Assembly: GCF_024139115.2 (NCBI RefSeq)
Contig: NC_085139.1
Coordinates: 137,633,121 to 137,697,120, forward strand
Source: Armigeres subalbatus
Lineage: Eukaryota > Arthropoda > Insecta > Diptera > Culicidae
Direction: 5' to 3'
DNA length: 64,000 nt
The notes under the pieces: model-generated
What the model was told of the DNA's origin: nothing
The model's input: only the letters and a program-made list of their open reading frames with translations
Databases searched by the model: none
Position numbers and translations under genes: made by a program
In this document: piece by piece, positions 53,670 through 64,000 of the stretch
How positions within the stretch are numbered: position 1 is the stretch's first letter
Layout of the letters: each line of letters opens with the position of its first letter

Positions 53670-55994
53670 GTATGCACAGCCAAGATATTTAACAGGAAAA
53701 TAAAATCAATGATCTTTTAGCCCTGTAAGCCACAAGCCCTTCTAATGTCAGCTGTCCTTTAAAACATTATCCTCTTGCTATTGCTGTTGCGGGATTGCAC
53801 ACAACTCTGCACATTGGATGGCAATTATGTTCCTGCATGGCTCAAAAAGAATTACAGTTTGGCGAACAACCCAAAACGGGGCGAGTGAGCAACCGAAAGC
53901 ACAACAAAAAGCGCAAAAGGGGGCACAGCAGAAATATATAGAAAAAAAAAGAAAAATGGTTTCTGGCTGCTGGGTGCATGTGGTTCCGCGTACACATTTG
54001 CAGTTTGCATGTTTAACCGCCATTAAAAGCTCGTAAATAAGCCATAAACATATAAACGCGGGACGATTGCATTTTCTGAATTTGACCCCAGGCGGTCGCC
54101 ATAAACCTCGATAGGCTCGAGCAGGCAGGAAGCATGCTACTGCCATACCGTTAGACTACGATGAATGAGGGATGCCCTACGATTGACTCATTTTAAGAAT
54201 TATTTAATCCACAGATTTAGGTTAAACTATTACCGGAATGAGGGAAATTGTAGCGACTCAATGTACCTATAGGAGAGTTATTGATGAGAATGTTAACAAA
54301 AATCTTATGATCTCCACAAGTGTAGCTATGATTGGGGTGAAATAATATCCATATAAACCACAACAGCTTTATCTCAGCCGTTAACCAAATCACAGTAATT
54401 ATACTATTACCCTATGCTGATAAATAGCTGACAATTTGCTGGATAAAAATAACTGCATATAAATGTTATCCTTGGTGAATTGACACAATTGTTCAGTGAA
54501 ACCCTGAATCGAGTGTAAGTGCACATTATTTGATCTATTGAATTGACTGCTGTTCAAATTTCAGGGAAATGAAAAATGAATAAAAAATATTGACTGCTGT
54601 TCTTTGTATTTGAAATCAGTATCCAGAAATCGCGAAATCAGTTTAATTAAAATATGGGGAAATTGATGTGCGAGCCATGTTAAAATTTTCCATAAAGTGT
54701 AGAAAATTTCACCTTGACATCACTAGAAATGCCATTTCAATATTAGCCTGTGCTGAAAGATACTCACACGGCCCGCGGTGATGAATGGCATAGTGCACAG
54801 CTGGGCTTAGCTGCTGTTTAGATGGTCTATCCATGACCCGTCCGTGCACAACGTCGAGTCGTCTGAAAGTCAACAACGCGTGAATGGTGGTGGTAGCGTA
54901 CTTCCGGCAAGTAACTAAGTCGCTCAGGCAGGCGTAATTTTAATCATGTTTTAATTTATGTTCTCACGCGACCACAAACAAACGATTATGAATTTTGATA
55001 AATTTGTACTCGCATGCATGGCCGGTTCAGGTATTTTGTACGTATTTGTCCTGTGCTATTGTTGAGGGTGGCGCTCCACGGCAGAACACGTACGTTTCAA
55101 ACAGGTGCACCGGTAATTGATTTTTTCATCATTGAGAACAAAACAGAATCTGAATGAATTGCGTTCAGCCTTTTGAAAATTTGAACGCACTATCAAATGG
55201 AAAATGGGCGAAACAATTAAAGCTTGCTAGAAAAATATTTCCATTGGAAGGTTGGACATAAAGTTTGATGATACTATTTTAATAATTTCGATTATTTGAA
55301 TACCGTTTGGACTCAAATTCCGAACATGACTCATATTCCGAACACTTGCCATTTAAAAGGCTATTTTGGCTTTATTCGTGTAATTATTCCCATAGGATCT
55401 TTAATTCGTTGGAAATCTTGATCCTGACTGACAAAGTCTAAGAACTTGAGAACAAGAAACTAAGTATCTAGACAGCAGTGGTAGAATACGTATTGTAAGA
55501 GAATAAATTACATATTACTTAAAAGTTGCATAGACGATAGGACAGCTACCAGCGCATCCCCGCTTAGGCTGTCAGTGTTGGCCTCCAGTCCCAGGGTGAA
55601 AACTTCGCTGTCGAAGTGATTGAGGGGGCCTGACAGGGATCCCCCGCCCTCGGATGCTGCACACCATAATTGATCTTAAAGTGAATTGCTAAACAGTCAC
55701 TATGGGTGTAGCCCTAATCCATCCAGGACTGACAAACGTTACGGCAATATACGACTTTACCCTATTCCTAAGGAATGTGCTAGTGAGACCATAAGCACTG
55801 CGTCGAGCTTCACGAACATCTCAAGTAACGTCAAGATACGTCCCGGCAGTTTGAAGGTAAAGAACATGAAGCTTAGCCCATTACAGATTAGCGGCAATTT
55901 TTTCAATTTATACCAGCATTGTGATATCTATATGGCTGAAAGACCTTGTTACATCCAAAAAAAACAATGATTTTTCAATAATTCCGAAATGCAA
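53670..55994. other. No recognised gene (2.3 kb)
   Basis: A Cys-rich minus frame at 53778-54146 and a Lys/Gln-rich plus frame are mirror readings of one stretch and show no family. 55500-55970 has a leader-like GC-richer segment with a 94-codon frame (55686-55970) lacking known motifs, possibly a LINE 5' piece. Confidence 0.4.
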
Positions 55995-56125
55995 TGTCCG
56001 ATCGGGCCAATTTTCAATAGCAAACAATGGGACCGCATTCCCATTCGTCGAAACTTGTTGCGAGTAAATCGGGTAATGCTAAGTTCCAAAAAGTGTGTCT
56101 ACAAAATTTGTACACACACACATAC
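55995..56125 (-). mobile_element. TG-microsatellite repeat family, copy 2, part 1
   Basis: GTCCGATCGGGCCAATTTTC, AAACAATGG and ACTTGTTGCGAGTAAATCGG are the reverse complement of the family's right half (compare 63650-63720). It breaks at the CACACATAC target of Foldback-like element 2 and resumes at 57541. Confidence 0.8.
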
Positions 56126-56140
56126 GAATCTGTACCATTT

Positions 56141-56432
56141 CGTCGAAAGACGTTTCGTCGAATGACATTTAGTCGAATGACATTTGGTCGAAAGGACATT
56201 ACGTCGAATGGACATTTGGTCGAAGGGACATTTAGTCGAAAATGAATTTTAATCCACTAGAGGAGTAGGACATTTGGTCGAAGGACATTTAGTCGAAATA
56301 ATATTTTAGAAAGAAGAATCTTCGTACATTTGGTCATATGAATTTTGGTCGTAGGACATTTGGTGGAAAACGAATTTTCGAATTTATAATCTTGGTACAT
56401 TTAGTCTTTAGTATGTTCCGTCGAATATTTGA
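56141..56432 (+). repeat. Minisatellite arm GTCGAATGGACATTTG
   Basis: About fifteen imperfect units, decaying inward (AATTTTGGTCGTAGGACATT). Variant of the GGGACAAAAGGTCGAA unit: the GTCGAA core is kept, AAAAG replaced by ATTTG/ATTTA. Confidence 0.85.
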
Positions 56433-56798
56433 AGGAAAAGAACTTTAGCCAATAACGATTAAAAACTAAATTGTTTATTCCGGTGTTTCTAAAAGTCGTA
56501 TAACTATTGCTCCAATATTGTCCAAAGAATTATGGGTTAATAAAAACAAAAATAATACGAAACGGTGAATATTCCGAGATTATTCCAGACTGGATATTGA
56601 CTTCGGCGAACCCCCTCTAACCGACTACATTGAATCTATATCACCTGGCCAATCAAATGTAGTCGAATGATGCCTCGTATAGTCGAATAGACATTACTGC
56701 CATTATACGCATAACTGTCCCATGTACATTGGAAATCCCAGCAAACATGGAACAAATATGCCTATGACGGCCAATAATTAAGGTATTATGGTTGGAAG

Positions 56799-57021
56799 CA
56801 GTGTTGTCCTACACTCAGGGCAAAAAATTCTGCTCTTTGATTTTACTCCATCTTAGCGGTTTTATAGTCTCAACTAAGTAAGTTCAACTAATAGAAGGAT
56901 ATTTGAATTTTCCAAATGTCATGGCAAACTGTCAAAAAAATGCACTCCAGAGCCACAGGAGCGCACGCACTGAAAATACACTGGAGTGTTTTCACTTTGC
57001 TTTGAGTGTAGGACAACACTG
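56799..57021. mobile_element. hAT-type MITE (223 bp)
   Basis: CAGTGTTGTCCTACACTC at the left and its inverse at the right. Flanks GTTGGAAG and GTTGGAAC (7 of 8), fitting the hAT duplication pattern nTnnnnAn. Interior AACTAATAGAAGGATATTTG is shared with 45748-46137. Confidence 0.85.
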
Positions 57022-57376
57022 GTTGGAACACAATTTTATACTGAACTAATTATTGTATAAATATTGAGCGGGAGAAATAGTATCAATGAAAAGAATAAGT
57101 AAATCATTTTCAATCGACCAAATGTCAATCAATGAAATGTTCCAAAGCCGACTGTGATGAAGCAAAATAACATTGATATCATTGGTTTTCAACCATGGGC
57201 CGAAAAATAGGGTCACCAGGGTCTCCAGAAGTTTCTATTAGCTCAGGTGAAAAATCCTCATTAGCTTCCGTACTCGTTTCTTCCGCTACTGATTGAACTT
57301 CCTCACGTCCACTGAATTCCTCTAATCAGTTTATTCATGTATCTTGTGGATTATTTATTAAAATTTAATCAAAAAT

Positions 57377-57535
57377 CTTTCGACTAAATGTCTATTCGAC
57401 CAAATGTCCATTCGACTAAATGTCCATTTGACTAAATTTCCATTCGACTAAATGTCCATTCGACTAAATGTCCCTTCGACCAAATGTCGTTCGACTAAAC
57501 GTCATTCGACTAAGTGTCATTCGACGAATTGTCCC
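57377..57535 (-). repeat. Minisatellite arm, inverted copy
   Basis: About ten units of CATTCGACTAAATGTC, the inverse of the left arm of Foldback-like element 2. Confidence 0.88.
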
Positions 57536-57540
57536 AAAGC

Positions 57541-57695
57541 CACACATACACACACACATACATACGCACATAAAGACATCACCTCGATTCTTCGAACTGA
57601 GTCGATCGGTATATAACACTATGGGTCTCCGGGCCTTCTATCAAAAGTTGTTTTTTGGAGTAGTGCACTTTTCGGTACGCGAAGCTTCAATATAC
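57541..57695 (-). mobile_element. TG-microsatellite repeat family, copy 2, part 2
   Basis: AC microsatellite, then TTCGAACTGAGTCGATCGGT, ATAACACTATGGGTCTCCGG and GCCTTCTATCAAAAGTTG, the inverse of the family's left half (compare 63460-63520). Confidence 0.82.
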
Positions 57696-58400
57696 ATTCA
57701 ATTATATCCATTCACCTCCTGGGAGGTCAACGGGTATGGTAAGATAGTCGTAAGATATTCTGGGCAATCCAAGCTGTCATTGAGTTCAGGACTTGAGATT
57801 TACAGCTGCTTAGAAGCTCTTCTCGGTACTCCAAGCTTCAATATCTGTTCAATTATATCCATTAAACATCCCGAGAGGTCAACAGATATTGCAAGATAAT
57901 TTTAAGATATTCTGAGCATTCCAAACTATTCTTGAGTTTGGGACATAAGATCTTCAACTACTTAGAAGCTCTTTTCGATACTCAAAGTTTCAATATCCGT
58001 TCAATTATATCCATTATATCTCCCGGGAGGTCAACGGATATCGTAAAACAATTTTAGGATATTCTGTGCAATCAAAACTAACCTTGAGTTCGGGACTTGA
58101 GATCTACAGCTGCTTAGAAGCTCTTTTTGGTACTCAAAGCTTCAATATTCGTACAAGGATATCCATTACACCCCTCGGGAGGTCAACGGATATGGTAAGA
58201 TAGTTATGAGCTAATCTGGGCTTCCAAACTGCCCTTGAGTTCGGGACTTCAGATCGTTAGCTACTAGGAGCTCTTTTCGTTATTCATAGCATCAATATGA
58301 ATTCCATTACATCCATTACACTTCCCGGGAGGTCATCGTAAAATAGTTTTGCGATATTCTGGACAATCCAATTGAGATCGAGATTTGAGATCTACAGCTG
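57684..58400 (+). repeat. Second ~152-bp tandem repeat
   Basis: Landmark GCTTCAATAT (or variant) at 57684, 57835, 57987, 58139 and 58289: spacing 151, 152, 152, 150. Unit words include CAATTATATCCATTA, GGGAGGTCAACGGATAT and GACTTGAGATCTACAGCTGC. Sequence is unrelated to the 31.7-44.1 kb satellite although the period is the same. Confidence 0.88.
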
Positions 58401-58799
58401 CAAAAAAAAATCTGTGCTGGTAAGTGCTGGTATATTCAACTGTAATAATCACATACATATAGTAACTTTGAGAAAATTTAAAAGATAGGTGCCGATATAT
58501 TGAAGCTTTGAGTGACGGAAACCCAATGTAACCATTAGTACTATATTTTACCTTCGGCAATATAAAACTATATAAGTCAGGATCTATAAGCCAGTATAAA
58601 GCATGTTTGCATTGTGACAGCGTTATAGTCGCACGTACCGTTTTTTTGTAAATGCTTACGATTAGCTGGAAAATGTACTGCTGTGCCTGTAGATCGCATG
58701 TTCTGAACTCAAAGACGGTTTTGATGACCCAGGATATCCCAAAACCATCTAAACATGTTCCTTTATTTTCAGGAATGTATTATGGATATGGATAAATAC
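58401..58799. other. Unrecognised sequence
   Basis: No gene or repeat recognised. Confidence 0.35.
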
Positions 58800-60690
58800 A
58801 TATCCAAACTTAAAGTTAGTTTAGTTATGGGTCCTGTACACCTCCGGTAGTTCAAACAAAGGGCCGACTTGAAAGATCTCCATCCTGAGCGATGGCCAGC
58901 TATCGCTTTAACCTGTTGCCAGGTTAGATTTCGTTCGACTTCTTATATTTCTTTATTGAGGCTTTATCGCCATTAGCCTCTGGGTCTGTCTGTGCTGCGA
59001 TGTCCCGCTGGGTTCCAGTCTAATGCTTGTATACAGATTTCGTTTCCGCCTCTACGTAGAGTGTGGTCGACCCAGCCCCACTTCCGATCTCGAATTTCTG
59101 TTGCTATCGGCCTCTGGAGCTCGTTGTTTGAGATCCAGTTGTGAGGCCACCAGGCCCGAATTATATACCGCAGGTGTTAAAAACACCTGCAGCCGGTGAG
59201 TGTTCTCCACTGATACACACCATGTTTCGCTAGCGTATAACAGCACAGATTTCACGTTAGAGTTGAAAATTCGTATTTTGGTGCGTTCACTTATCTGCCT
59301 GTTTTTTTAGATATTTCTTAAACTCGCAAAGGCAGGCCTTGCTTTCTTAATCCGTGTGCCTATGTCGATCTTGGTACCGCCGTCTGACGCCATTTGGCTA
59401 CCAAGATATCGGAAGCATTCAACACCCTCCACTGGTTGCCCGGCTACTGTGAAACTAAGGGGTCACCGTGTTTACATCCAACGATTTGGTTTTGTTGACG
59501 TTGATGACTAGCCTGCCGAAGAGGAGCGCTCGGCAAATGTCGTTGAGCTTACTCTGCATATCAGAGCGCCGTTGCACGAGGAGCATCTCTTCTGATATGC
59601 GGTCGACCCCTGGGGCTTTATTCGATTTCATGCTTTGGATGGCTGTTTGAATATCTAGCTCTTTCCTCCTGCCGACGAATCCGCGCAATGCACAGGCGTA
59701 TTTCGTCAATGAGCAGGTGATGATCAGACGCGACATCGCACTACGTTTATTCCGTACATCAAGAAGGCTCCGTTTCCATTTTCGGCTGATGCAGATGTGG
59801 TCGATTTGATTTTCTGTAAAGCCGTCACGGGAGACCCACGTGACCTTGTGAACCGGTCGATGAGGGAAGAGCGATCCCCCGATCACCATGTCGTTATTAC
59901 CACAAAATTCTGCGAACAGCTCTCCGTTTTCGCTCATTTCTCCGAGATTATGGCGTCCCATAATGCGCTCATGGTTCGAGTTGTCGGATCCGATCTTCGC
60001 ATTGAAGTCGCCCGACAGATCTTGATATCACCCTTCGGAATTATATCTACGACGGCATTGAGTTGACTGTAGAAGTTCTCTTTGTCTTGCAGATCGGCAG
60101 CATCGGTTGGCGCATAACATTGGATTATAGTAAGGTTTCGGACCCGTGTTCTAAATCTGGCAACGATTATCCTTTCACTTATAGGTTCCCACTTTATAAG
60201 CGCAGAGTATGCCTGAGCGCTTAGTAGGAAGCCAACTCCGCGATGCCGGGGAGTGTGTTCACCTCGTAAACCAGAGTTTAGCAGAACTTGTCCCGACGGC
60301 GTTCTTTGTTCTCCAAAGTTTGGCTAAAGGACTTCACTTAGTCCCAGGATCTCAAGCTTCATGCGGCGTGCCTCATTGTCAAGTTGTGCCAATTTACCAT
60401 GCTGGGCAAGGGTTAAAACGTTCCATGTTCCTATTCGTGTCCGTTGTTTAGCGCTAAGATTCGTCGTCGTAAAATCAGTCCGTATTCTTTTATTATCGGA
60501 TTCTTGAACAAATTGATGTTTCGGGAATAGTAGGTTGTTGGCCCAAGGTTTCCTATCCACCGGGATGGGGCTGCCATCTTAGGTATAGCTTCCGGGGAAC
60601 AGCATTTCATACTTAGCCGCTGGATACCAGAACAGACGCTGTTAGAGCCGCACCTCCTTGGTGGATAGACGCTCGATCAGTCTGGTCAAT
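58800..60690 (-). mobile_element. APE-type LINE, internally deleted
   Basis: Minus strand, 5' to 3': endonuclease start (60324-60560, GTWNVLTLAQHGKLAQL), unrecognised or frame-shifted middle, endonuclease end (59700-59961), a short reverse transcriptase start (SMKSNKAPGVDRISEEMLL) joined directly to a later piece (LVINVNKTKSL), then the C-terminus (LLYASETWCVS, 59052-59255, and a KAIAGHRSGWRS end near 58880). The palm with the catalytic Asp box is missing, so a large internal deletion has occurred. Different family from the 0.6-6 kb LINE. Confidence 0.8.
59455..59961 (-). pseudogene. LINE endonuclease end fused to reverse transcriptase remnant
   Basis: MGRHNLGEMSENGELFAEFC, then KVTWVSRDGFTENQIDHICI are the second half of an APE endonuclease (N and D-H regions). 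Residues about 110-130 (KSNKAPGVDRISEEMLL) begin the reverse transcriptase, and after a deletion NVNKTKSL is thumb sequence. 168 codons from a domain pair that normally spans several hundred. Confidence 0.8.
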
Positions 60691-60870
60691 TTTTTTTAAA
60701 GAGTCCCACCCAACACCAGGACTAGGCTAGTGCGCTTTGAGCAGCACACGGTCGCTTTGATAGGGCCTGCTTGGGGACACATGCAGCTTTTTATAGAAGT
60801 TAAACAGAGCCCACTCTCGATCATAGGATCAAAATCCGTACAGCTTTTTGTTGTCTAAATACTCAAATTG
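60691..60870 (-). other. Leader segment shared with the 48-kb retroposon
   Basis: CACACGGTCGCTTTGATAGG and ACAGAGCCCACTCTC match words at 48893-48962 in the same relative orientation. It lies 5' of the endonuclease start of the LINE at 58.8-60.7 kb, so it is probably its 5' UTR. Confidence 0.55.
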
Positions 60871-61479
60871 AACCAGATCGATCGACTAAACGACTACTGC
60901 CACAAGTACAATACGCACCTCGACAAGCGATCCATTTGGTTTTATTCCGCTTACTTACTTTATTGCGATTTACAATTTGAACACAAATACTATACACAAA
61001 TACAAATACACCCGAAACTTCGCGCTTGCTGGTTAGCGATTTGTTTTTGATTTTTGTTATTTTAATTTCATAGCCTACTTACCATTTCAATGACCAAAAA
61101 GCTTACTGTCAAGCATATAAACAGGATAAGATAAATTATTTATAAATTAATTACCTCAAACTTTTAAATTTATTGATATCTCATGAGGTGGACGGATTTC
61201 GGTGCTGTACGGGTTTCGGTCCCACACGGTAACTAATTAAGTGTTAAAAACAGTTGGTACATTCAAATATTTGTAAAACCATAATTGAATGTGAACGTGG
61301 AAGTCTACTTGTATTACATAATGAAAATAAAAAAGGCGAAATATAAAAAGTTACACTTTTGATGAAACTTTCAGTGTTAGTTTGCTCAACATTCTGGAGC
61401 GACGCTAGCATATTGTCCGCAAAACTTGCACTGGAACACTCAGTTGGGCAACAAAATATCTTTTCTCAGTGGTTAATAT
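60871..61479. other. Unrecognised sequence
   Basis: No gene recognised; AT-rich. Confidence 0.35.
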
Positions 61480-61519
61480 TATGATAATATAAAAACCAAT
61501 CTATGTATGTATGTTCGCT

Positions 61520-62280
61520 AACTACTTCTGAACCACTTGGCCGATTTCAACCAAATTTGGTACAGACATTCTCTATCCTCAGAGGAAGTTAACAAAGGGG
61601 TGGGATGGTCATGTAGAAAAGGGGAGGGTGGTGGGAGGGGTTTTGTTCAGAAAACGAACAATTCTGTGTAACTTTCAACTCCCAGGACCGATTTCAACCA
61701 AATTTTGTACACATATTCACTACGAGGAGGTAATCATATGGGAGGGATTTGGGAAAGGGGAGGGGTCTGGAGGAGGGGTTTTGTTTAGAAAACGGGCAAT
61801 TCAAAGTAAATCATGAACCCTGTACCGATTTCAACCAAATTTGGTACACATTCTACATCATAAGGAAAGATAACAAAGGGGATGGGATGGTCATTGGAAA
61901 AAAGGGAGGGTATAGGGGAGGTGTTGTCTTTGGCAAACGAGCAATTCAGTGTAACTTCCAACCCCCAGGGCCGATTTCATCCAAATTTTGTACACAAATT
62001 CACTATGAGGAGCCGATCATGTGGGAGGGTAATTTGGATAAGGGGGGGTAGGGGTCTGAAGGGAGGGGTATTGTTCAGAAAACGGGCAATTTAGTGTAAC
62101 TTCTGAACCCCTGTACCGATTTCAACCAAATTTGGTACACACATTTTCTATCCCTAGGAGAAGATAACAAAGGGGTGAAATGGCCGTTGAGAAAAGAGGA
62201 AGGGTAAAGGGAAAGCGGTTGTCTTTAGAAAACGGGCAATTCAGTGTAACTCCTGACCCCCAGGACCAATTCTAAGCAGA
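61520..62280 (+). repeat. ~145-bp tandem repeat in alternating pairs
   Basis: CCGATTTCAACCAAATTTGG landmark at 61543, 61690, 61827, 61973, 62118, a decayed one near 62267, and a stray at 62673 (spacing 137-149). Units alternate between a GATAACAAAGGGG type and a TTCACTA.GAGGAG type, so the higher-order unit is about 290 bp. Frames rich in Gly/Arg across it are not genes. Confidence 0.85.
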
Positions 62281-62600
62281 TTAAATGATTAAATCATTCA
62301 ACTCTATGATTAAAGATTATGATTAATGAATTATAATTTTTTGAAAATGATGACTGATAATGATTAATGATTAAATTCATTTTTGACAATAATTAACGAT
62401 TATGAATAATGAAAAAACCGTTGGATTATGATTAACGATTACCGATCGTGATTAAATGTTGACACACTATGTGTATGGTTAATGATTAACGATCGATATG
62501 ATTAATGATTGATGATTATGAATGATCAAATTGCATAGTGATCCATAATCGAGTAACCTTTATTCCAAATTTTAAAAGGTATGATAATTATATGATAATG
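62280..62600. repeat. ATGATTAA low-complexity tract
   Basis: Irregular repetition of ATGATTAATGATT words for about 300 bp. Confidence 0.85.
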
Positions 62601-63194
62601 ATTCAAGATTAATAAATAAAAGCAAGGTATGCAATGATCCAATGTTCCAGCATAACTTCTGTACCCCTTGCCCGATTTCAACCAAATTTGGAACAAACAT
62701 TCTTTTCTTAAGAAGGCGAAGATGACAGGGATCGATCAACTCAACACTTCATCGAAATCATGGTTTGCCCAGAGAAAAGCAATGATTAAAGTGTTTCCTT
62801 CTGGACGGTAAATGTGATCATTTCTTTAAAATAGACGTTTTTCCGGAATAAGGCATCGGTGTATGTTTTCCTTCTTTAGAAATAGACGTTTGTCCGGAAT
62901 AAAGCGATTTTGGGTTTGATCCCATTTTCAAAATCAGTCAATGTTTTCAAATGTAATCTACCTTCTTTTAATCAAATGATGAAATATCAATAAGAAAACA
63001 CAATTATCCTTTTGACCTATTCCAATTCCGATGGTGAAAAAAACTGCGAATTAAACTGGCAACTCCGAGCAAGGCCGGGTACATACAGCTAGTATGATAT
63101 AAAATTGCTTCCATCTTCAAAAATGTAACGATTTTCGAAAACATGTTTCACTGGCCAAAAACTGAGGGTATGCGATAAGACACTTTTTCCTAAC

Positions 63195-63335
63195 GAAACG
63201 AAACGAAACGAAATTTAAAATGTCTATGATGATTCGAAGCGAAACGAAACGAAATATAGATTTACTTTCGAGACTACGAAACGATACGAAATCAAGGTCC
63301 TTTAAATTCGAAATTTTACGAAACGAAACGAAATT
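63195..63335. repeat. Irregular (CGAAA)n tract
   Basis: GAAACGAAACGAAACGAAAT clusters recur three times within 140 bp. Confidence 0.8.
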
Positions 63336-63400
63336 TTGATTTTTTTTCCGCGGAATTTTTGTTGAATGGATTTTACATTAGGTACGCAATTCTGGTTCCT

Positions 63401-63527
63401 TTTTGCCTTTCTCGTATACTAAGTATACGGTAAAGGCTATATGATCGCTCAAAAACAAACTTTTATAGAAGGCCCGGAGACCCATAGTGTTATATACCGA
63501 TCGACTCAGCTCGACGAATTGAGGCAT

Positions 63528-63588
<61 letters not shown>

Positions 63589-64000
63589 TGTACGCAACCC
63601 ACCCAAAAAAAATGTCACTCATTTTCAGGTACTTATCCTTAACCGATTTACTCGCAACAAGTTGCATTCGACGCAGGATACTCTACCATTGTTTTCTATT
63701 GAAAATTGGTCAGATCGGACTATGGGCTCGGAAGTTATGGCCAAAATACCACTTTTTATAAAAAAAAGAAGTAAAAAAATGTCACTCATTTTTCAGGCAC
63801 TTATCCTTAACCAATTTACTCGCAACATGTTGCACTCGACGCAGGATACTCTACCATTGTTTCCTATTGAAAATTGGTCAGATCGGACTATGGGATCGGA
63901 AGTTATGGCCAAAATACCACTTTTTGCCTTTCTCGTATACTAAGTATACGGTAAAGGCTATATGATCGCTCCAAAAACAAACTTTTTATAGAAGGCCCGG
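63401..64000 (+). mobile_element. TG-microsatellite repeat family, tandem copies 3 and 4
   Basis: Copy 3 runs 63401-63925: palindromic start CTCGTATACTAAGTATACGG, a GGCCCGGAGACCCATAGTG block, the TG run (63530-63587), then CGCAACAAGTTGCATTCGAC and CAGATCGGACTATGGGCTCG. The right half (CACTCATTTTTCAGGCACTT ...) is duplicated at about 63608 and 63780. Copy 4 restarts at about 63921 and leaves the window. Cys/Val and Thr/His frames are from the TG run. Confidence 0.82.

Larger units (their letters stand above)
56126..57540. mobile_element. Foldback-like element 2 (1,415 bp, 9-bp target duplication)
   Basis: Inverted arrays of a 15-17-bp GTCGAATGGACATTTG-type repeat lie at both ends. The exact 9-bp duplication CACACATAC (56117-56125, 57541-57549) flanks it, inside the AC run of an older repeat copy whose halves match on each side. 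Termini match element 1: GAATCTGTACCA at one end, GCTTTGGGACA at the other, with GTCGAA at the same distance. The core includes a hAT MITE and unrecognised DNA. Confidence 0.82.
61480..63092 (+). mobile_element. Helitron-like non-autonomous element
   Basis: The 3' end reads ACTCCGAGCAAGGCCGGGTA, then CATACAGCTAG and T: a small hairpin followed by CTAG, as at Helitron 3' ends (CTRR before T). The 5' part has TATGTATGTTCGCTAACTAC and CCGATTTCAACCAAATTTGG, phrasing common in insect Helitron-type repeats. The interior is tandem repeats and low-complexity DNA. The 5' boundary is a guess. Confidence 0.45.

Noticed and set aside
53778..54146. Cys-rich secreted-like protein
   Set aside because: No signal peptide pattern or spacing typical of a family; a mirror reading of a Lys/Gln-rich stretch on the other strand, so composition-driven.
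63378..63943. Cys/Val or Thr/His repeat proteins
   Set aside because: Pure translations of the TG microsatellite.

Overview
The window looks like intergenic or intronic DNA from a large, transposon-rich mosquito genome, most likely Aedes. The basis is the mix of parts: tRNA-derived SINEs of the Feilai type with GAAGAA-type tails, several LINE groups, a BEL/Pao LTR retrotransposon, many small palindromic DNA transposons and degenerate minisatellites, all in AT-rich DNA with eukaryotic coding style. I find no host protein gene I can defend and no functional RNA gene. Every protein-like reading frame I recognise belongs to a transposable element.

Layout. 0.6-6.0 kb holds two inverted, decayed copies of one APE-type LINE with an AATG-repeat tail, around about 1.4 kb of unrecognised DNA. 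6.0-9.7 kb is mostly unrecognised. 9.74-16.47 kb is a complete BEL/Pao retrotransposon (minus strand, two 443-bp LTRs identical by eye, ACAGT target duplication) that split a 5S rRNA-like sequence. 16.6-23.0 kb holds LINE remnants, a long degenerate ~24-bp satellite, SINEs and a PIF/Harbinger-type MITE. 23.5-28.2 kb is mostly unrecognised DNA with one MITE and a pentanucleotide microsatellite. 28.2-31.2 kb is a large inverted-repeat structure enclosing a Foldback-like element, which encloses a LINE fragment split by a solo gypsy-type LTR.

31.7-44.1 kb is a 152-bp tandem array opened by three insertions. Each insertion can be measured because the array resumes in phase: a TA-flanked palindromic element (itself split by a TTA-flanked 2.8-kb element carrying a SINE), a 5.3-kb block with CCTGG duplication carrying a LINE that is itself split by a hAT-type element, and a TA-flanked 1.07-kb element.

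45.4-52.3 kb holds a minisatellite half-array, a hAT-type hairpin MITE and an R1-like LINE. That LINE is interrupted by a poly(A) retroposon with a 13-bp duplication and abutted by a hAT-type element containing a TA-flanked MITE. 53-64 kb holds copies of a TG-microsatellite repeat family, one split by a second Foldback-like element containing a hAT MITE. It also holds a second unrelated 152-bp tandem repeat, an internally deleted APE LINE and a Helitron-like element with ~145-bp repeats.

No shared pathway is encoded; the value of the window is as a record of nested insertion. The most unusual observations are the pair of Foldback-like elements with inverted 16-bp minisatellite arms and exact 9-bp target duplications, the phase-preserving satellite that dates insertions, and a BEL element with identical LTRs yet several frame breaks and a gag reading frame that starts inside its LTR. 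All family assignments are from reading the sequence and memory of the families; no database search was run.
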